Source: Oscillospiraceae bacterium (GTDB lineage Bacteria; Bacillota; Clostridia; Oscillospirales; Ruminococcaceae). From it: a stretch of DNA of 51,612 nt. The notes under the pieces are model-generated. The model saw only the letters and a program-made list of their open reading frames with translations. It was not told where the DNA came from and did not search any database. The stretch lies in contig JAQXGE010000027.1 in NCBI GenBank assembly GCA_029006135.1, positions 1 through 51,612 on the forward strand, given 5' to 3'. How positions within the stretch are numbered: the first letter of the stretch is position 1; every line of letters starts with the position of its first letter. Position numbers and translations under genes: made by a program. Of this stretch, positions 15,982 to 27,756 are shown one piece after another.

Positions 15982-16734
15982 ATGAAAGACGCACTCTTGC
16001 AAACAAGCGGGCTGACGGCCTGTATTGAGGAAAAAGAACTGCTCCACGGCGTTGACCTGACGATTCACAGCGGCGAGACGCATGTATTGATGGGGCCTAA
16101 CGGCGCAGGTAAATCCACACTGGGCTATGTGCTCATGGGAAATCCCAAGTACACGGTAACCGACGGGAAAATTTATTTTGCGGGTCAGGATATTACCGAG
16201 CTTTCTGCCGACAAACGCGCCAAAGCGGGAATGTTTCTTTCCTTCCAGGAGCCGCTGGAAGTTCCCGGCCTGACGCTTGAGGGCTTCATCCGCAGTGCTT
16301 TGCAGCAGAAAGCCGGGCACGTTCGGTACTATGACTTCAAGAAAGAACTTGCCCGCTGTATGGAAATTCTGCAGATGGATCCGTCTTATGCGCAGCGCAG
16401 TCTCAATGTCGGGTTCTCGGGCGGTGAGAAGAAAAAGGCGGAGATTTTGCAGCTGATGATGCTCAAGCCTCAGCTCGCCATTTTGGATGAGACGGACTCC
16501 GGCCTTGACGTGGACGCAGTGCGGCTCGTTTCCAAGGGCATTGAGGAGTATCAGCGGGACAGCAACGGTGCGCTGCTCATTATCACCCACAGCACCCGTA
16601 TTCTGGATTCTCTGCACGTGGACCACACACACGTCATGGTGGACGGCCATATCGTGGCCAACGGAGACGGCAGCTTGGTGGACGAGATTAACCGCGGCGG
16701 ATACGAGCGTTTTGAGCGCAGCGCGGAGGAATGA
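15982..16734 (+). CDS. sufC: Fe-S assembly ATPase SufC
   Basis: 250 aa ABC ATPase. Walker A is MGPNGAGKSTLGYVL (about residue 40), the signature is NVGFSGGEKKKAEILQ and Walker B is LAILDETDSGLD. SufC drives the SufBCD scaffold on which Fe-S clusters are built in the cytoplasm. The ATG at 15982 is preferred over a GTG at 15961 because GGGAGG lies 5-6 nt upstream. It is the first gene of sufCBDSU, behind a strong promoter and operator. Confidence 0.97.
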   Translation: MKDALLQTSGLTACIEEKELLHGVDLTIHSGETHVLMGPNGAGKSTLGYVLMGNPKYTVTDGKIYFAGQDITELSADKRAKAGMFLSFQEPLEVPGLTLEGFIRSALQQKAGHVRYYDFKKELARCMEILQMDPSYAQRSLNVGFSGGEKKKAEILQLMMLKPQLAILDETDSGLDVDAVRLVSKGIEEYQRDSNGALLIITHSTRILDSLHVDHTHVMVDGHIVANGDGSLVDEINRGGYERFERSAEE

Positions 16735-16736
16735 AG

Positions 16737-18155
16737 ATGGCAGAGCTGAAAAAAGAGCGGACGCAGGTTCAGGACGTAGACCGCAGCCTGTACGATTTCC
16801 GCAATGAAGAAAAAGACGTTTACCGGGTTGATGCCGGGCTGACGCCTGATATTGTCAAGCAGATTTCCCGCGAGAAGAATGACCCGGAATGGATGACGGA
16901 ACTTCGCCTCAAATCCCTTGAAATTTACAATCGGCTGAGCATTCCCGACTGGGGTCCGCCCATTGACGAGCTGGACATGGATCACATTGTGACCTATGTG
17001 CGCCCCAACACCAAAATGAGCGCCAAGTGGAGTGAGGTTCCTGCCGATATCAAGGATACCTTTGAAAAACTTGGTATTCCCCAGGCGGAACGGGAAAGTC
17101 TGGCCGGCGTGGGGGCGCAGTATGACTCGGAACTTGTCTACCACAATGTCAAGGAAGAAGTCGCGGCGCAGGGCGTTGTGTACACAGACCTTGAGAGTGC
17201 CATGCACGGGCCTTACGAAGAAATGATTCGCAGTCATTTCATGCACCTTGTCCCGCCAAGCGACCACAAATTTGCAGCGCTGCATGGTGCGGTGTGGTCG
17301 GGCGGTTCCTTTGTGTATGTTCCGCCCCATGTGAATGTAGAGATTCCGCTGCAGTCCTATTTCCGGCTCAATGCGCCGGGTGCGGGTCAGTTTGAACACA
17401 CCCTCATCATTGTGGACGAGGGGGCTTCACTGCACTTCATTGAGGGCTGCTCGGCACCGAAATACAATGTTGCCAACCTTCATGCCGGATGCGTGGAACT
17501 GTATGTGGGGAAAAACGCCAAGCTGCGGTATTCCACCATCGAAAACTGGTCCAAAAATATGTACAACCTCAACACCAAACGCGCCATTGTCGAGGAGGGC
17601 GGCGTGATGGAGTGGGTGTCGGGTTCCTTTGGTTCCCACACTTCCTACCTCTACCCCATGACCATCCTCAAGGGCAAAGGGTCGCGGATGGAGTTTACGG
17701 GCATCACCTTTGCCGGGCGCGGGCAGAACCTTGACACCGGCGCCAAAGTGGTGCATCAGGGTGCGGACACTTCCAGCTATATCAACACCAAATCCATCTC
17801 GAAGGATGGCGGTGTCAGTACCTTCCGCAGTGCGGTGACGATTCAGAAGAACGCGAAGAACAGCAAAGCGGCGGTTTCCTGCCAGAGCCTGATGCTGGAT
17901 GTCATCTCCCGCTCGGACACAATTCCCGCGATGGATGTGCGCACCTGTGATGCCGATGTAGGCCACGAGGCGCGCATCGGGCGCATCAGCGATGACGCGG
18001 TGTTTTACCTGATGAGCCGCGGCATTTCCGAGGAGGATGCACGCGCCATGATCGTCAGCGGCTTTGCGGATAACGTATCCAAGGAACTGCCGCTGGAATA
18101 CGCAATGGAGATGAATAACCTGATCCGGCTGGAAATGAAGGGCAGCATCGGATGA
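16737..18155 (+). CDS. sufB: Fe-S cluster scaffold protein SufB
   Basis: 472 aa, the normal length. The SufB/D beta-helix core is recognisable by IVDEGASLHFIEGCSAP, YSTIENWSKNMYNLNTKRA, and the C-terminal DVGHEARIGRISDDAVFYLMSRG with Cys in VRTCDADVGHEA. SufB is the assembly site for nascent clusters within SufBC2D. ATGs occur at 16731 (overlapping the sufC stop) and 16737; the second is chosen because GGAGG is 7 nt before it. The coupling with sufC is tight in either case. Confidence 0.97.
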   Translation: MAELKKERTQVQDVDRSLYDFRNEEKDVYRVDAGLTPDIVKQISREKNDPEWMTELRLKSLEIYNRLSIPDWGPPIDELDMDHIVTYVRPNTKMSAKWSEVPADIKDTFEKLGIPQAERESLAGVGAQYDSELVYHNVKEEVAAQGVVYTDLESAMHGPYEEMIRSHFMHLVPPSDHKFAALHGAVWSGGSFVYVPPHVNVEIPLQSYFRLNAPGAGQFEHTLIIVDEGASLHFIEGCSAPKYNVANLHAGCVELYVGKNAKLRYSTIENWSKNMYNLNTKRAIVEEGGVMEWVSGSFGSHTSYLYPMTILKGKGSRMEFTGITFAGRGQNLDTGAKVVHQGADTSSYINTKSISKDGGVSTFRSAVTIQKNAKNSKAAVSCQSLMLDVISRSDTIPAMDVRTCDADVGHEARIGRISDDAVFYLMSRGISEEDARAMIVSGFADNVSKELPLEYAMEMNNLIRLEMKGSIG

Positions 18156-18175
18156 GTCAGCAAGGAGTTGAAACC

Positions 18176-19237
18176 ATGAGTCAAACCAAAACGATTACCG
18201 TCAATCAGCTGCCCGCCAAAACATGGAACCGGCTGAAGTTAAATTCCGCAGCGGTGTCCGTTCCGCAGTCCGTTCAGGGTGCCAAAGCTGCTTTTGCACC
18301 GGCGGGAGCTCTCACTGTTCAGAACGGCGCAGAAAACTGGAGCGATGTTGAGACCGGGCTGGGCAAAGAGCTGGACAGCTATCTGTCCGATACGCCCTGC
18401 GCGCTGGTCAGCCTTGACGCAGAGCAAAAAATGGAAGCCCCTGCCCTGCTGACCTGTACTTTTGCGCCGGGCGGCGCGCAGGGGCAGCGGGTACTGGTTC
18501 ATGCCGGTGCCGGAAGTGTGCTGTCTTTGGCGGTACTTTGCCGCAGCTCTGCACCGGGCGAAGGAACCGCCGCACTGCAGATTAAAGTCCAGGCCGAGGA
18601 AGGCGCAAGCGTACAGCTGTACCTGCTGGAAACGCTGGATGACAATGTCACCGCCCTCATCGACACCGGTGCGCAGTGCGGAAAAAATGCGAAAGTCGAA
18701 TTAACCCGGCTTGAGCTGGGCGCGAAAAAGCTTTACGCCGGCGGGCTGGCGGCTCTTGACGGAGCAGGCAGCCGGTTTACCGCGCATCTTGGCTATTTTG
18801 CCCGAAGCGGGCAGCGGATGGATATGAATTATCTTGCCCGCCACCGCGGCAGGCAGACCTCCTGCCTGATGGATTGCAGCGGTGTGCTGTCCGGGGATGC
18901 TTTCAAACTGTTCCGCGGCAGCATTGATTTTCTGCCGGGGTGTGCCGGCGCTAAGGGCGAGGAGAAAGAGGATATTCTGCTCCTCGGTGAGGACGTTATC
19001 AACCAGACCATCCCGCTGATTCTGTGCGGCGAGGAGGATGTTGAGGGAAATCACGGCGCCACCATTGGACGGCTGGACGAAAAAATGTTGTTTTATCTTG
19101 CGAGCCGGGGCATCAGCGAATCGGATGCGCGCCGTCTGCTCGCCCGCGCCCGCGTAGAGGCGCTGGCACAGCAGATGCCTCAAGTTCTGGCAGATGAAGC
19201 ACGGCGCTTCATGGAGGAACACCAAAATGAGCTTTGA
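18176..19237 (+). CDS. sufD: Fe-S assembly protein SufD
   Basis: 353 aa. It is more divergent than SufB, but the C-terminal SufB/D signature is present: EGNHGATIGRLDEKMLFYLASRGISESDARRLL. The central beta-helix region includes GRQTSCLMDCSGVLSGDAFKLFRG. SufD pairs with SufB in the scaffold complex. The ATG at 18176 has AAGGAG about 8 nt upstream; an in-frame ATG at 18152, overlapping the sufB stop, is the alternative. Its stop overlaps the sufS start by 11 bp. Confidence 0.94.
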   Translation: MSQTKTITVNQLPAKTWNRLKLNSAAVSVPQSVQGAKAAFAPAGALTVQNGAENWSDVETGLGKELDSYLSDTPCALVSLDAEQKMEAPALLTCTFAPGGAQGQRVLVHAGAGSVLSLAVLCRSSAPGEGTAALQIKVQAEEGASVQLYLLETLDDNVTALIDTGAQCGKNAKVELTRLELGAKKLYAGGLAALDGAGSRFTAHLGYFARSGQRMDMNYLARHRGRQTSCLMDCSGVLSGDAFKLFRGSIDFLPGCAGAKGEEKEDILLLGEDVINQTIPLILCGEEDVEGNHGATIGRLDEKMLFYLASRGISESDARRLLARARVEALAQQMPQVLADEARRFMEEHQNEL

Positions 19238-20456
19238 TTTTGCAGCGTGCAGGAAAGATTTTCCGCTTCTCGCAAACAGCGGCATTGCCTATTTGGACAG
19301 CGCCGCCACCGCACAGCGCCCCGTGCCTGTGCTGGATGCCGTTCAGGATTTTTATGAGCAGGCCAACGCCAACCCGCTGCGCGGTTTGTATGCGCTGGGG
19401 ATGGAAGCCACCGAGCGGTACGAAGCCGCCCGCGAGCGGGTGCGCCGTTTTATAAACGCCGGGTCAGAGCGTGAGATTATCTTCACGCGCAACACGACGG
19501 AGAGCATCAATCTTGTGGCGTACAGCTACGCTTTGAATCATCTTAAGCCGGGTGACGAGATTTTTGTGAGCATTATGGAGCATCACAGCAATCTGCTGCC
19601 CTGGCAGATGGCGGCCCGTCAGACTGGGGCAAAACTGGTTTATCTGGAGTGCGAACCGGACGGTTCCCTGCCCGAAGAACGGCTGCGCGCCGTAATTGGT
19701 CCGCACACAAAAATCGCGGCAATCGGTCAGGTTTCCAACGTGCTTGGCTGCACTAATCCGGTGGAGACCATCATCCGCATGGTACACGAAAACGGCGGTG
19801 TGGTCCTTGTGGACGCCGCACAGAGTGCACCGCACATGAAGATTGATGTGCAGGCGATGGGGGCGGATTTTCTGGCCTTTTCCGGCCACAAGCTGATGGC
19901 GCCGATGGGGATCGGTGTTCTGTACGGCCGCGAGGAACTGCTTGACGAAATGCCGCCGTTCCTCACAGGCGGTGAGATGATTGATTCCGTCACGAGAGAC
20001 GGCGCCGTCTATGCCGAATTGCCCCACAAGTTTGAGGCAGGGACCGTCAATGCGGGCGGAGCCGTCGGTCTTGCGGCAGCGATTGATTACCTTGAATCGA
20101 TTGGTTTTGAGGCCATTCACGCGCAGGAGCAAGCGCTGACCCGCCGCGCCTTTGAAGGAATGCGCGAGATTCCCGGCGTTCACATTCTTGGCAGTGACGA
20201 CCCCGACCGTCACGGCGGTATTTTGAGCTTTACGGTGGACGGGGTTCACCCGCATGACATTGCCTCGATTCTGGATGCAAACGGCGTGGCCATCCGAGCC
20301 GGGCATCACTGCGCGCAGCCGCTTTTGCAGTATCTCGGTGTTCGCTCCTGTGCCCGCGCCAGCCTTGCTTTTTACAACACGCCGGAGGATGTGGATCGTT
20401 TTCTCGAAGCACTCCGCGGCGTGAGAAAGGAAATGGGATATGCAGACATTTTATAA
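19227..20456 (+). CDS. sufS: Cysteine desulfurase SufS
   Basis: 409 aa PLP enzyme of the group II NifS/CsdB type. The N-terminus has YLDSAATAQRP, the PLP lysine is in FSGHKLMAP, and the persulfide cysteine is in VRSCARASLAFYNT. It mobilises sulfur from cysteine for the SufBCD scaffold via SufU. The start overlaps the sufD stop (ATGA-like arrangement) with GGAGGAA upstream, and its end overlaps sufU by 17 bp, so translation is coupled along the operon. Confidence 0.97.
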   Translation: MSFDFAACRKDFPLLANSGIAYLDSAATAQRPVPVLDAVQDFYEQANANPLRGLYALGMEATERYEAARERVRRFINAGSEREIIFTRNTTESINLVAYSYALNHLKPGDEIFVSIMEHHSNLLPWQMAARQTGAKLVYLECEPDGSLPEERLRAVIGPHTKIAAIGQVSNVLGCTNPVETIIRMVHENGGVVLVDAAQSAPHMKIDVQAMGADFLAFSGHKLMAPMGIGVLYGREELLDEMPPFLTGGEMIDSVTRDGAVYAELPHKFEAGTVNAGGAVGLAAAIDYLESIGFEAIHAQEQALTRRAFEGMREIPGVHILGSDDPDRHGGILSFTVDGVHPHDIASILDANGVAIRAGHHCAQPLLQYLGVRSCARASLAFYNTPEDVDRFLEALRGVRKEMGYADIL

Positions 20457-20856
20457 CGAAGTCCTGACCGACCACAACCTCTACCCGGCCCACAAGCATC
20501 CGCTGCCGGGCGCCAACATGACGCTCGAAGGGGTCAACCCCAGCTGCGGAGACGACATTGTCCTGCAGCTGCGGGTTGAAAACGGCCGCATTGAGGAGGG
20601 CGCTTTTGTGGGGGACGGGTGTGCAGTCTCTCAGGCCTCCGCAGATATTATGCTGGATTTGGTGATTGGCAGAACGGTGGAGGAAGCCAAGGAGCTTGCC
20701 GCCTGTTTTCTGCGCATGATTAAGGGCAGTGCCTCCGATGAGGATATGGACAAGCTGGAGGAAGCCGGCGCTTTACAGGACATTGCGCATATGCCCGCCC
20801 GCGTCAAATGCGCGGTTCTTGGCTGGCATACGATGGAGCGGATGCTCGATGCGTGA
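20440..20856 (+). CDS. sufU: Sulfur-transfer protein SufU
   Basis: 138 aa. The zinc/sulfur ligands are conserved: NPSCGDDI, GDGCAVSQAS and RVKCAVLGWH. The insertion between the second and third cysteines (RTVEEAKELAACFLRMIKG) separates SufU from IscU. In Firmicutes, zinc-bound SufU accepts the persulfide from SufS. It is the last gene of the suf operon. The end faces the DUF1294 gene 14 bp away with no clear terminator between them. Confidence 0.96.
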   Translation: MQTFYNEVLTDHNLYPAHKHPLPGANMTLEGVNPSCGDDIVLQLRVENGRIEEGAFVGDGCAVSQASADIMLDLVIGRTVEEAKELAACFLRMIKGSASDEDMDKLEEAGALQDIAHMPARVKCAVLGWHTMERMLDA

Positions 20857-20870
20857 CTTCCCTGCCTATT

Positions 20871-21149
20871 TCAGCGGCAAAGGATCCAGAATCCGGCGGC
20901 GCACTGGCACAGCAGAATCAGCGGCATTCCAACGACAAAATACCAGTGGCGCGTCTTGTGGCGGAACAAATACATTCCCGCCCACGCGCCTGCGCTGCCG
21001 CCAAGCAGTGCTGCGCCGAACAGCACCGCTTCGGGGATTCGCCATTTATGACGTTTGGCTCGGCGCTTATCCGTGCCCATCAGAAACAGCGCCGCAAAAT
21101 TGATGATGAAAAGGTACCCCGCAAAGATGGGCGATGAAAGAATTGACAT
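20871..21149 (-). CDS. DUF1294 membrane protein
   Basis: 92 aa. An N-terminal membrane segment (FAGYLFIINFAALFLMGTDK) is followed by KRRAKRHKWRIPEAVLFGAAL and a glycine-rich segment LLGGSAGAWAGMYLFRHKTRH. The D-K-x-x-A-x-x-x-x-x-R-I-P-E motif and HKTRHWYF are the DUF1294 signature. The function is unknown. The start has AAAGGAG 7-8 nt upstream. It is convergent with sufU and next to an IS200 element. Confidence 0.88.
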   Translation of the reverse strand: MSILSSPIFAGYLFIINFAALFLMGTDKRRAKRHKWRIPEAVLFGAALLGGSAGAWAGMYLFRHKTRHWYFVVGMPLILLCQCAAGFWILCR

Positions 21150-21191
21150 TTTTTGCTCCTTTTGTGGTTAGCAAATGAAAGGGGTTAATCA

Positions 21192-21216
21192 AAACCACCC
21201 GTTGAACGGGTGGTTT
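21192..21216. repeat. IS200 right-end palindrome
   Basis: Perfect 12-1-12 palindrome, arms AAACCACCCGTT/AACGGGTGGTTT. It probably serves as the TnpA recognition hairpin at the end downstream of the transposase gene. Three further small hairpins (21221-21237, 21251-21266, 21304-21320) lie between it and the gene. Confidence 0.75.
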
Positions 21217-21325
21217 GAACAGGCCCTATAAGGGCCTATCTCCTGTGGTCGCTCCCTAAAGGGAGCACTGAAAAGTCTGGCAACCACACTCTTACCACGG
21301 GCCGCCCCCTACTCGGGGGCACTTT

Positions 21326-21796
21326 TTATGCCTTTTTAGCTTTCTCTCCCGTAAATGGGTCCACCAATTCTTTCATGCTCAACTGGTCATTGGCTATATC
21401 TTCTTGTAGCTGATTTTGGATGTATTCGCGGATTGCTCCTTCATATTTCCCTACTGTATCGACGTAGTATCCTCTGCACCAGAAATGTCTATTCCCATAT
21501 TTGTATTTCAAATTCGCATGCCTGTCGAAGATCATTAAGCTGCTCTTACTTTTTAGGTATCCCATGAAACTTGCCACACTTATATGCGGTGGTATTTCCA
21601 CCAGCATATGAATATGGTCGGGACAGCATTCTGCCTCGATGATTGTAACACCTTTTCTTTCGCAGAGTTCTCTCAATATTTTCCCGACATCTGCTTTGAT
21701 TTGCTTGTAGATGATTTGCCTGCGATATTTGGGCGCGAACACTATATGGTATTTGCATCTGTACTTACTGTGTGATAAACTTTTTACGTCATTCAT
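21326..21796 (-). CDS. tnpA: IS200 transposase TnpA (Y1 HUH superfamily)
   Basis: 156 aa, normal for IS200. The HUH metal motif is HIHMLVEIPP and the catalytic tyrosine lies in GYYVDTVGKYEGAIREYIQ. KYHIVFAPKYRR near the N-terminus is diagnostic. The enzyme cuts and joins single-stranded DNA at hairpin-marked ends. The ATG at 21796 is chosen because GGAGG lies 9 nt upstream; the upstream TTG at 21802 is less likely. The gene is complete with all catalytic residues, so the element may be active. Confidence 0.95.
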   Translation of the reverse strand: MNDVKSLSHSKYRCKYHIVFAPKYRRQIIYKQIKADVGKILRELCERKGVTIIEAECCPDHIHMLVEIPPHISVASFMGYLKSKSSLMIFDRHANLKYKYGNRHFWCRGYYVDTVGKYEGAIREYIQNQLQEDIANDQLSMKELVDPFTGEKAKKA

Positions 21797-21800
21797 TGAC

Positions 21801-21865
21801 AAGAACCTCCAGTGCTTTTGTATTGCGGTTGCCAGACCACTTACATTTTAGCACTGGAGGTTCTT
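21801..21865 (-). promoter_or_regulatory. Long hairpin that hides the tnpA ribosome binding site
   Basis: A perfect 16-bp inverted repeat (21801-21816 and 21850-21865) separated by 33 nt lies just before tnpA. In the mRNA the 3' arm contains the tnpA SD (GGAGG, plus 21806-21810), so the folded hairpin would block translation. The same device is known for IS200 in enterobacteria, where it also stops read-through transcription. Confidence 0.75.
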
Positions 21866-21890
21866 TCTTTCACTAAAGTCTTTTTTATTG

Positions 21891-21911
21891 ACCCCCAGTT
21901 GAACTGGGGGT
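21891..21911. repeat. IS200 left-end palindrome
   Basis: Perfect 10-1-10 palindrome (arms ACCCCCAGTT/AACTGGGGGT) with the same GTTGAAC core as the other end. It marks the border upstream of tnpA. Confidence 0.72.
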
Positions 21912-21934
21912 TTTATCATGCCTATTCGGCGCCA

Positions 21935-21973
21935 AGAAAAAACCGGCAGTTCCTTTTGAGGGAACTGCCGGTT
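21935..21973 (-). terminator. Terminator of the HU gene
   Basis: Reading the minus strand, a 13-bp perfect stem (AACCGGCAGTTCC / GGAACTGCCGGTT) is followed by a T-run. It lies 72 bp after the HU stop codon and just outside the IS200 end. Confidence 0.9.
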
Positions 21974-22044
21974 CTGGATCCGTGTTGTGCTGTCATGCAC
22001 CTGAAGCCGGGGATAATCTTCGGCTTATGGGGTCAGGACCGCAA

Positions 22045-22320
22045 TCAGCGGCTGACTTTCTCCTTGAGGCGGCCGCTGGCCTTGAATCCAGGAATTGCGG
22101 TCGGCTCAAGCTGGCTGGTGACCTTCGTCTTGGGGTTGGTGAAGTTTTTGGTCTGGCGCTCACGCATCTCAAAGCGGCCAAAACCCGCGATGGTAACCTT
22201 GTCACCGGCCTTCAGCACGTCGCCGATGGTGCCAAAAATGCCATCCATAATCTTCTCGACCTCTGCGGCGGAATAGCCCGTATCAGCCGCAACTTTGGTA
22301 ATTAACTGCGATCTGGTCAT
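22045..22320 (-). CDS. hup: HU-type DNA-binding protein
   Basis: 91 aa. The HU fold is clear: helices with MTRSQLITKVAADTGYSAAE, then GDKVTIAGFGRFEMRERQ and the arm TNPKTKVTSQLEPTAIPGFK, ending RLKEKVSR. The arm keeps the proline used to bend DNA (EPTAIPGF). HU is the main nucleoid protein of Firmicutes. It is monocistronic between a consensus promoter and a strong terminator. Confidence 0.96.
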   Translation of the reverse strand: MTRSQLITKVAADTGYSAAEVEKIMDGIFGTIGDVLKAGDKVTIAGFGRFEMRERQTKNFTNPKTKVTSQLEPTAIPGFKASGRLKEKVSR

Positions 22321-22389
22321 GTTCTTCTATCTCCTGTTATATACCGGGGCGCGCAGACGCCCGTGCCCCTTTTTGATTCATACGTTGAC

Positions 22390-22418
22390 ATTATAAGGAA
22401 AATATCTCGCAGAATCAA
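22390..22418 (-). promoter_or_regulatory. Promoter of the HU gene
   Basis: On the minus strand TTGATT and TATAAT are 17 bp apart, 70 bp before the start codon. The rest of the gap to carB (22419-22606) shows only a weak hairpin near 22545-22560 without a T-run. Confidence 0.85.
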
Positions 22419-22606
22419 GCGATTTTGATAAAAAGCGCAAAAATTGTCATTTCAGACAAAAAGATACAACATTCAAGGCACTCTTTGAAGCAAGGGCAAC
22501 ATAGTTCCTAAAAGAGTTCCCTTCGTGCAGATTTTCCACCGCCTTTTCCCGGGGAATCATCCCGGATTACAGGGCAGATATCAGCGCAAAATATGTACGT
22601 TTTTTA

Positions 22607-25846
<3,240 letters not shown>

Positions 25847-25847
25847 C

Positions 25848-26978
25848 TCAACGGCCTCCTTTCACGCGGTTGATGCGGCGAACGTTCTGCAGGAATCGGT
25901 CAAACAGGAACTCGGTATCCTTCGGCCCGCCGTTGGCTTCGGGGTGGAACTGCACGGTAAAGCAGTTCCACTGCTGATATTCAATGCCCTCACAGGTCTT
26001 ATCGTTGGCGTTCACATGGCTGACCCGGCCTACGACGCGGGGCAATGTGTCGCCCAGAACCGCGTAGCCGTGGTTCTGGCTGGTGATAAAGGTGCGCTCC
26101 ATCGCAAAATCCGTGACGGGCTGGTTGGCGCCGCGATGGCCGTACTTCATCTTGCAGGTCTTGGCGCCCGCCGCGAGAGCGGTGAGCTGGTGACCCAGGC
26201 AGATACCGAACGCGGGGATGCCGGTGTCCAGCATAGCGCGGATGTTCGCGATAATTTCCACGTTTTCCGCCGGGTCGCCGGGGCCGTTGGAGAGCATCAG
26301 TCCATCGGGGTCCAGTGCAGCGAGTTCCGCGGGGGTGGTATTGCCGGGCAGAACCGTCACGCGGCAGCCGCGCTTGCACAGGCAGCGAACGATGTTGTTC
26401 TTGCAGCCCAAATCAAGCAGCGCGATGTGCAGCGGCTCCTCCCCTTCCGCCACGCCGGCGGTAGGAGCAAAGCACTGGGGTTCCTTGCAGGTGACGGCAG
26501 CCACAGCGCCGGTCACGGCATAGCGGCGAATTTCCGGCATAAGCTCCGCCAGCCGCTGTGCATCCTCACGGGGGTCAAATTCGGTGGTGATGGCGCCGTT
26601 CATGACGCCGCTCTCCCGCAGCACACGGGTCAGGGCGCGGGTGTCGATGCCCTCAATGCCGATGATGCCCTGCTCTTTGAGGAAACTGTCCAGCGTTTCC
26701 TCACTGCGGAAGTTAGAGGGAGTGCTGCAAGCCTCCCGAACAATATAGCCTTTGGCCCAGATACGGTCGCTCTCCTTATCCTGGCTGTTCATGCCGTAGT
26801 TGCCGATGAGCGGATAGGTCTGGGTGATAATCTGCCCGTAGTAACTGGGATCAGTGAGTGTTTCCTCAAAGCCCACCATACCGGTGGCAAAAACGACTTC
26901 GCCCACGGTGGTGCCCTGGCATCCAAGGCTCTTGCCGCGGAATACCATGCCGTTTGCCAAAATCAGATATGCCTGCAT
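25848..26978 (-). CDS. carA: Carbamoyl-phosphate synthase small (glutaminase) subunit
   Basis: 376 aa. The N-terminal domain (AYLILANGMVFRGKSLG) is followed by a class I glutamine amidotransferase domain with the nucleophile in FGICLGHQLTALAAG and the His-Glu pair in FTVQFHPEANGGPKD. It hydrolyses glutamine and channels ammonia to CarB. The ATG at 26978 with GAGG 7 nt upstream is preferred over an upstream start at 26993. Confidence 0.97.
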   Translation of the reverse strand: MQAYLILANGMVFRGKSLGCQGTTVGEVVFATGMVGFEETLTDPSYYGQIITQTYPLIGNYGMNSQDKESDRIWAKGYIVREACSTPSNFRSEETLDSFLKEQGIIGIEGIDTRALTRVLRESGVMNGAITTEFDPREDAQRLAELMPEIRRYAVTGAVAAVTCKEPQCFAPTAGVAEGEEPLHIALLDLGCKNNIVRCLCKRGCRVTVLPGNTTPAELAALDPDGLMLSNGPGDPAENVEIIANIRAMLDTGIPAFGICLGHQLTALAAGAKTCKMKYGHRGANQPVTDFAMERTFITSQNHGYAVLGDTLPRVVGRVSHVNANDKTCEGIEYQQWNCFTVQFHPEANGGPKDTEFLFDRFLQNVRRINRVKGGR

Positions 26979-27011
26979 TGTGTTGCCTCGCAATCTCTAA
27001 AAATTCGGTGC

Positions 27012-27608
27012 TTACAGTGTCTGCTTGGCCGCTTCCTTCATCTTGCGGCTACCCAAGTGAACGAGCGGGAGCTTGCCCTCCTTGCAGATGGGGCATTCTT
27101 CCGGCGCATAGTTGGGCAGATCCAGTTTCAGGGCGCTGGCCAGGATGGGAATGGGAGAGGGTGCTTCGGGACGGGTGCGGTCCACAACGCAGGTGATGCC
27201 CAGGCAGACGCCGCCGGCCTCCTCAATGACGCGCTTGGTCTCAAGGCTGGAAACGCCGGTCGTGACAACGTCCTCCGCAATGACGCAGCGCTCACCGGGA
27301 TGAATGGCAAAACGCTTGAGGGTCATCACATTGTCCACACGCTCGGTGAAGATGGCGCGCTTGCCCAGCTGGCGGCCCAGCTCGTAGGCGTAGACGATGC
27401 CGCCCATAGCGGGTCCGACAATCACATCAATGTCCATATCGCGCAGCTGATCGGCCACCTTTACCATGACCTCAGCGCAGCGGTCAGGGTACTGCTGCAG
27501 ATAGGCCATCTGGCAGTATGCCCCGGAATGGCGGCCGGAAGAAAGGAGAAAATGTCCTTCCAAAAACGCTTCGCACTCTTTCAACACTTCGATTGCTTCT
27601 CTTGCCAT
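27012..27608 (-). CDS. pyrE: Orotate phosphoribosyltransferase
   Basis: 198 aa. The PRPP-binding motif is CVIAEDVVTTGVSS, and HFLLSSGRHSGAY is the typical N-terminal orotate region. The C-terminus carries extra residues with a CPICKEGKLP zinc-knuckle-like CxxC, seen in a subgroup of PyrE. It converts orotate and PRPP to OMP. The SD GGAGGG lies 8 nt upstream. A consensus promoter sits in the 148-bp gap before it, so pyrE-carA-carB can be transcribed separately from the upstream genes. Confidence 0.96.
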   Translation of the reverse strand: MAREAIEVLKECEAFLEGHFLLSSGRHSGAYCQMAYLQQYPDRCAEVMVKVADQLRDMDIDVIVGPAMGGIVYAYELGRQLGKRAIFTERVDNVMTLKRFAIHPGERCVIAEDVVTTGVSSLETKRVIEEAGGVCLGITCVVDRTRPEAPSPIPILASALKLDLPNYAPEECPICKEGKLPLVHLGSRKMKEAAKQTL

Positions 27609-27701
27609 TTTATGTTCCCTCCGTAATTTACAGCGCCGCTCAGCGCCGGTGTTATGCCCTTGCGGGCAGTACAGTCAGTTTTATTGCGGAAATTTTGCCT
27701 T

Positions 27702-27730
27702 ATTATAGCGCAGCATGAATAAAAATGCAA
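27702..27730 (-). promoter_or_regulatory. Internal promoter before pyrE-carA-carB
   Basis: On the minus strand TTGCAT and a perfect TATAAT are separated by exactly 17 bp. The leader to pyrE is about 90 nt and contains a short GCCC/GGGC hairpin but no clear terminator. Confidence 0.78.
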
Positions 27731-27756
27731 TATTTTAGAATAAATATTCATGTTAT

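Larger units (their letters stand above)
21180..21917 (-). mobile_element. IS200/IS605-family insertion sequence, tnpA only
   Basis: About 740 bp, the usual size for IS200. It contains one Y1 transposase gene on the minus strand and no tnpB. Each end has a perfect palindrome with the same GTTGAAC centre (21192-21216 and 21891-21911), as expected for the subterminal hairpins recognised by TnpA. There are no terminal inverted repeats or target duplications in this family, so exact ends are approximate. It sits between the DUF1294 gene and the terminator of the HU gene and disrupts neither. Confidence 0.85.
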
